Below are positions 14,950-19,783 of a stretch of 19,783 nucleotides of DNA, piece by piece. This DNA is from an uncultured Bacteroidales bacterium (GTDB taxonomy: Bacteria > Bacteroidota > Bacteroidia > Bacteroidales > Paludibacteraceae), in contig CALCGX010000004.1 in NCBI GenBank assembly GCA_937901225.1, forward strand, positions 1 through 19,783, given 5' to 3'. The first letter of the stretch is position 1; each line of letters starts with the position of its first letter. The notes below the pieces were generated by a model that had not been told where the DNA came from, did no database searches, and saw only the letters and a program-made list of their open reading frames with translations. A program made the translations under genes and the position numbers.

Positions 14950-15582
14950 TTAACATTTAAGTTTATCAATTTCCTCTTGGAGGGTATTGAGGAAATGGGC
15001 AGCGTGGGCGCCATCCATCTGGGCATGGTGGAACTGGAAAGATAACATCAATGTAGTTTTGAACCAACTGCGGCGATACTTGCCCCATATAATATACGGA
15101 TTATTATATATACCGCTATACATGCCACCCGCAAATTCCAATTCCGTATCCACAATAGCCGAGGTGCCAATCACCATACATTCCTCAGATAAATCACGAT
15201 CAATGCAGGTTTGAGCGACCTGAGCGGTATATTTCATATAATCATTGCAGTAGGTGTTGAAATCGCCATCAAAAGCAATATCGCACGAACTAACATCGCC
15301 TGTATGATTCTTGACCATGGTATTGATAGCAATCTTGTCGAACTGCATGAGTTGATTGCCTACGGGCAAGAGATAAAACTCTTTTTGATGAATTGCTGCT
15401 TTGCCAATACAATAATCGAGCAGCATATTGAACTTCAAATGCTTTCGACGACTAATTCGCACAAGATTGGTGACATCCAAGCGCTTGACAAAAACAAGCA
15501 TGGGATTTGGAGCATTCTTCCAAATCTCGAATTGAGCTGCGCGAGGAGTATCTTGTGGATTGACAGAAATCATACAAAACAA
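14950..15582 (-). CDS. CatA-like (chloramphenicol acetyltransferase family) O-acetyltransferase
   Basis: The protein (210 aa, or 207 from the in-frame ATG at 15573) has the trimeric CAT fold signature near its end: QFHHAQMDGAH (from residue 183), with the second His (186) as the expected catalytic base. CAT enzymes move an acetyl group from acetyl-CoA to a hydroxyl. N-terminal FEIWKNAPNPM and mid-protein features fit the CatA-like branch common in Bacteroidales chromosomes. In true CATs the signature is Q-[LIV]-HH-[SA]-x2-DG-[FY]-H; here Phe and Ala replace two of these positions, so the acceptor may not be chloramphenicol. Which ATG is used is unclear. It is apparently expressed alone, with a terminator downstream. 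Confidence 0.85.
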   Translation of the reverse strand: MFCMISVNPQDTPRAAQFEIWKNAPNPMLVFVKRLDVTNLVRISRRKHLKFNMLLDYCIGKAAIHQKEFYLLPVGNQLMQFDKIAINTMVKNHTGDVSSCDIAFDGDFNTYCNDYMKYTAQVAQTCIDRDLSEECMVIGTSAIVDTELEFAGGMYSGIYNNPYIIWGKYRRSWFKTTLMLSFQFHHAQMDGAHAAHFLNTLQEEIDKLKC

Positions 15583-15597
15583 AGGGGCAAACTACAC

Positions 15598-15790
15598 CTT
15601 AAATAATAAAAATAGAATTAATTAAAGTTTCCTTTATTATTATTGGTTGTGGATAATGTGGAAAACTTTTATATTTGGTTCAATTAGAGTGAGTTATGTC
15701 TATGAAAAGGTGGAAAAGGATTGTTGATAAAATTGATAAGTTTTGATTATCAAATCTCATCAACAAATAAAATTATCGATTGTTGATAAC
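15598..15790. other. Candidate replication origin: DnaA-box cluster beside an A+T-rich stretch
   Basis: Matches to the DnaA box (TTATCCACA), read on the minus strand: exact at 15656-15648, TTTTCCACA directly adjoining at 15665-15657, and TTATCAACA at 15730-15722 and 15789-15781. On the plus strand TCATCAACA lies at 15757-15765. Beyond the exact box, five bases on, there are three TAA trinucleotides (15642-15634) and then a stretch of nearly pure A+T (to about 15598). The boxes at 15722 and 15757 sit in a nested inverted repeat (TTGTTGAT 15721-15728 with ATCAACAA 15759-15766; TTGATAA with TTATCAA inside). gyrB and rsmA are nearby, and coding direction changes between rsmA and gtrA. No dnaA gene is in the window. 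Confidence 0.5.
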
Positions 15791-15795
15791 TTTGT

Positions 15796-16752
15796 TTATA
15801 ACCACTTTTTCAGTTTGAAAATGAGCAAGATAGCCACGGTAAAAACTATCATCAAGCCAATAGCAAATGGATAGCCCATTTTCCATGCTAACTCAGGCAT
15901 AAAGTCGAAGTTCATACCATACATGCTGGCGATCAAAGTAGGTGGGAGGAATACCACATTCACCACGGTGAAGATCTTGATAATCTTATTCTGCTCAATA
16001 TTAACAAGACCGAGGAAAGTATCCTGGAGGTAGTCTAGACGGTCGAAACCGAAACGAGTGTATTCGAACAGAGAATTGATATCCTTGATAATCATCGTGA
16101 GGCGAGGTTGGAGCTCTGTTGGGAAGAAGTCGCACTTGAGGAAGTTGCTAATCACGCGTTGTTTATCCATGATGTTCTGACGGATAATGGTGACTTTTTC
16201 CTGAAGATCCTTGATTTGGATCAGTACCTCTTCGTCCACTTGGTCGGTAGCGTTGATTTCACCAGAAAGTTTGGTGATAAGATCGGTAGTATCCTCAATC
16301 ATATCCGCATCTCGTTCAACTCGCGTCTCCATGAGAGTAACCAGCACGTGGTAGCCCGTTGGGAAGTTGCGGGTATTCATGAGCATCTTCTTGACTGTCT
16401 CGTTGAAGCTGGCGAGTTCGACGTCGCGAGTGGTGACGAGAATGCTGTTTTTGAGGATAAAGTTGACAGGTTCTGTCTCGAAGTTATCTCGGAGGAAGTT
16501 GGAGTTCGCCACGATGGAATCGTCGGTTTGGATATAACGAGACGACATCTCGATCTCTTCCATCTCTTCGTCATCCTGAATATCGATTTTGAGGAAGTCC
16601 TCGAGTACGCCCTCTGTCTTATCACTTACGTCGAGCAGGTCGATCCAGATGATATCTTTCTTGTCAAGACTGCTGAGGATATTGACGCTGCGGCCAACTT
16701 TTATTTTGTCTTGTTTGTCTTTGTCTCTATAGAATATCTTGAGTTCAGCCAT
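15796..16752 (-). CDS. corA: Magnesium/cobalt transporter CorA
   Basis: CorA is a homopentameric inner-membrane channel that takes up Mg2+ (also Co2+ and Ni2+). The 318-aa protein has a large acidic and helical cytoplasmic N-terminal domain and two C-terminal transmembrane helices. The signature YGMNF (278-282, GMN at 279-281) lies at the end of the first helix. The second helix (about GYPFAIGLMIVFTVAILLIF) leads to a basic cytoplasmic tail, KLKKWL. The length and layout are standard. It starts 24 bp after the rsmA stop and is probably co-transcribed with it. Its 3' side abuts the DnaA-box cluster; one TTATCAACA box ends 6 bp past the stop codon. Confidence 0.96.
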   Translation of the reverse strand: MAELKIFYRDKDKQDKIKVGRSVNILSSLDKKDIIWIDLLDVSDKTEGVLEDFLKIDIQDDEEMEEIEMSSRYIQTDDSIVANSNFLRDNFETEPVNFILKNSILVTTRDVELASFNETVKKMLMNTRNFPTGYHVLVTLMETRVERDADMIEDTTDLITKLSGEINATDQVDEEVLIQIKDLQEKVTIIRQNIMDKQRVISNFLKCDFFPTELQPRLTMIIKDINSLFEYTRFGFDRLDYLQDTFLGLVNIEQNKIIKIFTVVNVVFLPPTLIASMYGMNFDFMPELAWKMGYPFAIGLMIVFTVAILLIFKLKKWL

Positions 16753-16758
16753 GGTGCA

Positions 16759-16794
16759 CTAATTTTGAATTATGAATTAAGAATTTTGAATTAG
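16759..16794. repeat. A+T-rich repeat at the rsmA-corA junction
   Basis: AATTTTGAATTA occurs twice (16761-16772 and 16782-16793) with a 9-bp spacer. The repeat provides the last five codons and the stop of rsmA and most of the spacer before corA. Confidence 0.7.
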
Positions 16795-17541
16795 TTGGGT
16801 GAGGGAGATGAATTCCTCTACACTTAGTTGTTCGGGGCGCTTCGTGAAGATAGGGTCGTTGAGGATAGGATTTTCCTTGCCTACTAGTCCCATCAACGAA
16901 TTGCGCATCTGCTTTCGGCGCTGGTTGAATGCTGTCTTGACTATATTCTTAAACAGCGCCTCGTCGCAGCCCAATCCTTGGCGGTTGTTGCGAGTCATGC
17001 GAATAACCGCCGATTTGACTTTCGGCGGAGGGTTGAACACATGCTCGTCAACGGTGAATAAATATTCTATATCGTAATATGCTTGCAGCAGCACGCTGAG
17101 AATGCCGTATGCCTTTTTGCCTGGTTTGGAGGCAATACGCTCTGCCACTTCCTTCTGAATCATACCCGAACAAATAGGGATACGATCCTTATGATCAAGC
17201 ACTTTGAAGAAAATTTGACTACTGATATTATATGGGTAGTTGCCAATCACACAAAACTCGCCGTCGGGATAGATGATATTGAGGTCGAGTTTGAGGAAGT
17301 CGCCCTCGATGAGGTGCAACTCAGGGTACCACTCTTTGAGGTACGCCACACTCTCCCTATCTATCTCGATAGCGGTAGTCTGGAGATTAGGATTTTTGAG
17401 GAGATACTGCGTGAGCACACCCATACCAGGACCGATCTCTAAGACACGGCCTGCTGTGATGGTTTCAGCAATTCGTTGGGCGACACTCAGGTCCTTCAAG
17501 AAATGCTGACCCAAAAATTTCTTGGCTCTTACTTGTTGCAT
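16777..17541 (-). CDS. rsmA: 16S rRNA dimethyladenosine transferase RsmA (KsgA)
   Basis: RsmA dimethylates two adjacent adenosines near the 3' end of 16S rRNA in late small-subunit assembly. The 254-aa protein shows KKFLGQHFLKD (7-17), the SAM-binding motif LEIGPGMGVLT (34-44), EIDRE (59-63), the active-site motif NYPYNIS (101-107), VFNPPPKVKSAVI and AFNQRRKQMRN. The start (MQQVRAKKFLGQ) fits the family. The last five residues are encoded by an A+T-rich direct repeat, so the natural C-terminus may once have been different. It heads an rsmA-corA unit. A weak promoter candidate (TACCTTTA, minus strand 17614-17607) lacks a clear -33 element. Confidence 0.97.
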   Translation of the reverse strand: MQQVRAKKFLGQHFLKDLSVAQRIAETITAGRVLEIGPGMGVLTQYLLKNPNLQTTAIEIDRESVAYLKEWYPELHLIEGDFLKLDLNIIYPDGEFCVIGNYPYNISSQIFFKVLDHKDRIPICSGMIQKEVAERIASKPGKKAYGILSVLLQAYYDIEYLFTVDEHVFNPPPKVKSAVIRMTRNNRQGLGCDEALFKNIVKTAFNQRRKQMRNSLMGLVGKENPILNDPIFTKRPEQLSVEEFISLTQLIQNS

Positions 17542-17570
17542 TTTGCTGATGATAGTCGTCCATAATGACA

Positions 17571-17599
17571 GTTAATAGTTAATAATTAACAATTAATAT
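17571..17599. repeat. A+T-rich TTAATA repeat with palindrome upstream of rsmA
   Basis: Repeated TTAATA/TTAACA words include a perfect palindrome, GTTAATAATTAAC, at 17578-17590. It lies in the leader of minus-strand rsmA and resembles the low-complexity repeat at its other end. Confidence 0.5.
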
Positions 17600-17619
17600 T
17601 CTCGGTTAAAGGTATTTTT

Positions 17620-17651
17620 TTTGCATATTTGCATTTTTTTTAGTACCTTTG
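17620..17651 (+). promoter_or_regulatory. Promoter of gtrA
   Basis: TTTG (17620-17623), 20 nt, TACCTTTG (17644-17651): a full match to the phylum pattern. TTTGCAT is repeated at 17620-17626 and 17628-17634. The predicted leader is about 45 nt, and the promoter overlaps the alternative TTG start at 17649, which is therefore rejected. Confidence 0.85.
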
Positions 17652-17702
17652 CACGCCGATTTGTTTATTTTCGGCTGCAAAAGTACAATTTTTTTTTCAA
17701 AA

Positions 17703-18194
17703 ATGCAAACATTCGCCCAAATAATCACCAAAATAGTCGATTTTTTCTATCGACCATTTCGTAGATACATCCCTCAGCAGCTATTTCGCTATGCTGCTTG
17801 TGGCGGTGGCAACATGGTGCTGGACTGGGTGTTGTACTTCCTTTTGTACAATTTTGTAGTGGGTCATGACTTGGTGTATATAACCTTGCCTTTTTACTAT
17901 GAACTCTGCCTCACGCCTCACATAATGACGCTGCTGATTGTGTTCCCAATCACCTTATTTACAGGTTTTTGGCTGAATAAATATGTGACTTTCACGCAGT
18001 CTTCACTCCGTGGATACAAGCAACTGTGGCGATATATACTGATTGTGATAGTAAATTTACTGGTGAACTATTTTGGATTGAAGTTATTGGTGGAAGTGTG
18101 TGGTATCTATCCAACTCCATCCAAAATGATCATCACCATTATCACGGTGGTGATAAGCTTTTTTGGACAAAAATACTTTTCATTTAAGAAATAG
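17703..18194 (+). CDS. GtrA family membrane protein
   Basis: GtrA-type proteins are small inner-membrane proteins with four transmembrane helices, often linked to moving or modifying lipid-linked sugars. The 163-aa protein begins MQTFAQIITKIVDFFYRPF. It has a first helix after QQLFRYAACGGGNMVLDW, and the family-like FWLNKYVTF and FFGQKYFSF segments at the ends of helices two and four. The start at 17703 was chosen because the longer frame begins inside the promoter. It stands alone: rsmA diverges upstream and gyrB has its own promoter. There are no glycosyltransferase genes beside it, so its substrate is unknown. Confidence 0.9.
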   Translation: MQTFAQIITKIVDFFYRPFRRYIPQQLFRYAACGGGNMVLDWVLYFLLYNFVVGHDLVYITLPFYYELCLTPHIMTLLIVFPITLFTGFWLNKYVTFTQSSLRGYKQLWRYILIVIVNLLVNYFGLKLLVEVCGIYPTPSKMIITIITVVISFFGQKYFSFKK

Positions 18195-18263
18195 TACAAT
18201 ATAAAAATAGTCGTTTTAAGACATTTTTAATAAATTTCCTTTAAACATAGAAAAGGTAGAATT

Positions 18264-18294
18264 GCTTAAAATGTGTATTTTCTTCGTTTTAAGC
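18264..18294 (+). promoter_or_regulatory. Inverted repeat after gtrA
   Basis: GCTTAAAA (18264-18271) and TTTTAAGC (18287-18294) form an 8-bp stem with a 15-nt loop. There is no T-run directly after it, so it is at best a weak terminator of gtrA. Confidence 0.4.
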
Positions 18295-18306
18295 GCACTT
18301 CTCATA

Positions 18307-18339
18307 TTTTTAACATAGAGGTATTGTGTATGTTAAAAA
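18307..18339. promoter_or_regulatory. 11-bp dyad centred on the gyrB -33 element
   Basis: A perfect inverted repeat (TTTTTAACATA 18307-18317, TATGTTAAAAA 18329-18339) has an 11-nt spacer that contains the -33 sequence ATTG. It may be an operator or an A+T-rich hairpin. Confidence 0.6.
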
Positions 18340-18354
18340 AAAAGTGTAACTTTG
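18323..18354 (+). promoter_or_regulatory. Promoter of gyrB
   Basis: ATTG (18323-18326), 20 nt, TAACTTTG (18347-18354). The -7 element is a full match and the -33 element differs at one base. Transcription should begin near 18360, giving a leader of about 60 nt. Confidence 0.8.
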
Positions 18355-18364
18355 CAGTCGCTAT

Positions 18365-18385
18365 TGTGTGCGCGCGTGCGCACGT
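18365..18385 (+). promoter_or_regulatory. Alternating pyrimidine-purine tract and hairpin in the gyrB leader
   Basis: Twenty-one bases alternate strictly between pyrimidine and purine, mostly TG and CG steps, a composition prone to left-handed Z-DNA under negative supercoiling. In RNA, GTGCGC (18368-18373) can pair with GCGCAC (18378-18383) over a GCGT loop. Confidence 0.7.
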
Positions 18386-18421
18386 TTCGATGACGTGGAA
18401 AAATAATAAACAATTAAACAT

Positions 18422-19783
18422 ATGGAAGAATTTAATCAACAAGTAGAACAACAAGAGAAGTATGATGGTTCGAGCATTCAAGTGCTCGAGGGTCTGGAGG
18501 CAGTGCGTAAACGCCCTGCGATGTATATCGGCGATATTTCGCTGAAAGGTTTGCACCACTTGGTATATGAGGTGGTGGACAACTCTATTGACGAGGCATT
18601 GGCTGGATTTTGTAGCAACATCGAGGTGACAATCAACGAGGATAACTCCATTACCGTACAAGATAACGGTCGTGGTATCCCAGTAGATATGCACCCAAAA
18701 GAGAAGAAGAGTGCGCTGGAGGTGGTAATGACTGTATTGCACGCCGGTGGTAAGTTTAACAAAGACAGCTACAAGGTATCTGGTGGTTTGCACGGTGTGG
18801 GTGTGAGCTGTGTGAACGCGCTTTCTACCAAATTGCATGTAGAGGTACGTCGTGATGGCAAGATCCACGCACAAGACTATGCCAAAGGCAAGCCATTAGC
18901 TCCTGTGAGCGTGGTTGGCACCTACAACGAGGGCGAGGGTACTGGTACACGCGTGCAATTCTGGCCTGATGGCAGTATCTTTACAGAGACTGTTTACCAT
19001 TACGACATCTTGGCTAACCGTATGCGTGAATTGGCATACCTGAACGCAGGTGTGCGTATCACCTTGACCGACCTGCGCGAGAAGAACGAGGACGGTAGCT
19101 TCAAAGGCGAGGTGTTCTATTCAGAGGAAGGATTGAGCGAGTTCGTTCGTTATATCGACGGCACCCGCACACCGCTGATTAGTGAGGTGATTCACTTGAA
19201 TACCGAGAAATACGGTACTCCAGTAGAGGTGGCAATCCTTTATAACACCGATTTTAACGAGAATGTACACAGTTATGTAAACAATATCAACACCATCGAG
19301 GGTGGTACACACGTGGCTGGTTTCCGTGCTGCACTCACTCGCGTCATGAAGAAATACGCCGATGAGAGCAAGATGCTGGAGAAGGCGAAACTGAAGGACA
19401 AAGACGGTAATGCTAACATCGATGCGAACGACTTCCGCGAGGGTTTGACCGCTATCATCAGTGTGAAGGTGGCAGAGCCACAGTTCGAGGGTCAAACGAA
19501 GACGAAGTTGGGTAACTCAGAGGTGGCAGGTATGGTGTCTTCTGCTGTGAGCGAGGCATTGACCAACTACTTGGAGGAGCACCCAGAAGATGCAAAGAAG
19601 ATCGTAGAGAAAGTGATTTTGGCAGCGCAAGCGCGTATCGCTGCGCGCAATGCTCGTCAGAGTGTATTGCGTAAGTCGCCTCTTGGTGGTGGCGGCTTGC
19701 CTGGTAAGTTGGCTGACTGCGAGAGTAAAGACCCAGCCGAGTGCGAGTTGTTCCTTGTGGAGGGAGATTCTGCGGGTGGTACT
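18422..19783 (+). CDS. gyrB: DNA gyrase subunit B (3' end cut by the window)
   Basis: GyrB is the ATPase subunit of gyrase, which with GyrA introduces negative supercoils. The first 454 codons are present and the frame is open to the window edge. The GHKL ATPase domain shows EVVDNSIDEALAG (Glu50, Asn54), QDNGRGIP (80-87) and GGLHGVG (121-127). The transducer domain follows, with IEGGTHVAGFR and the QTKTKLGN lysine loop. The visible part ends in EGDSAGG, the first TOPRIM motif, with the catalytic Glu. The start at 18422 leads into YDGSSIQVLEGLEAVRKRPAMYIG, as in the family. It has its own promoter with an 11-bp dyad over the -33 box and an alternating pyrimidine-purine tract in the leader, which could respond to supercoiling. 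Confidence 0.98.
   Translation, partial: MEEFNQQVEQQEKYDGSSIQVLEGLEAVRKRPAMYIGDISLKGLHHLVYEVVDNSIDEALAGFCSNIEVTINEDNSITVQDNGRGIPVDMHPKEKKSALEVVMTVLHAGGKFNKDSYKVSGGLHGVGVSCVNALSTKLHVEVRRDGKIHAQDYAKGKPLAPVSVVGTYNEGEGTGTRVQFWPDGSIFTETVYHYDILANRMRELAYLNAGVRITLTDLREKNEDGSFKGEVFYSEEGLSEFVRYIDGTRTPLISEVIHLNTEKYGTPVEVAILYNTDFNENVHSYVNNINTIEGGTHVAGFRAALTRVMKKYADESKMLEKAKLKDKDGNANIDANDFREGLTAIISVKVAEPQFEGQTKTKLGNSEVAGMVSSAVSEALTNYLEEHPEDAKKIVEKVILAAQARIAARNARQSVLRKSPLGGGGLPGKLADCESKDPAECELFLVEGDSAGGT

Noticed and set aside
14950..15582. Acquired chloramphenicol resistance gene
   Set aside because: The active-site signature is altered and there is no mobile or resistance context. CatA-like homologues are common in Bacteroidales chromosomes.
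17649..17702. GtrA start at TTG 17649
   Set aside because: It overlaps the -7 promoter element, upstream of the predicted transcription start.
18302..18874. Minus-strand open frames opposite gyrB
   Set aside because: These are shadows of the strongly conserved gyrB frame and have no recognisable domains.

Overview
The window comes from a chromosome of the Bacteroidota, most likely order Bacteroidales. The gene families are typical of that group. Five starts carry the Bacteroidota sigma-ABfr promoter pattern (TTTG or a near match, 20 nt, then TAnnTTTG or a near match): acpP, the RsmF-like gene, a secreted hypothetical, gtrA and gyrB. Clear Shine-Dalgarno sequences are scarce and several leaders are A-rich. 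The genus cannot be told from the sequence.

Layout. (1) 1-9425, plus strand: tail of a membrane-anchored protein, mutL, a lipoprotein metallophosphatase, then acpP-fabF with its own promoter, a small winged-helix gene, and an asd-uvrD-rhlE operon. (2) 9256-11678, minus strand: an RsmF-like RNA m5C methyltransferase followed by a secreted TPR protein. The 3' end of the latter overlaps rhlE by 170 bp. (3) 11880-14145: an A+T-richer two-gene segment of unknown function on the minus strand (279-aa protein; 346-aa secreted protein), bordered on both sides by a near-identical structured repeat. (4) 14209-15582, minus: a 167-aa hypothetical, an 11-bp tandem repeat, and a CatA-like acetyltransferase. 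(5) 15598-15790: a DnaA-box cluster next to TAA trinucleotides and a very A+T-rich stretch, a candidate replication origin. (6) 15796-17541, minus: rsmA-corA. (7) 17620-19783, plus: gtrA and the 5' two-thirds or so of gyrB, with an unusual promoter and leader.

Most genes are housekeeping: mismatch repair, fatty-acid elongation, aspartate-family amino acids, helicases, rRNA modification, Mg2+ transport and DNA supercoiling. The most interesting signals are non-coding or positional: the origin-like region, the duplicated hairpin element around the unknown cassette, the alternating purine-pyrimidine tract and 11-bp dyad at gyrB, and the rhlE terminator lying inside an opposing coding sequence. 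No tRNA, rRNA, CRISPR array or transposase gene was found.
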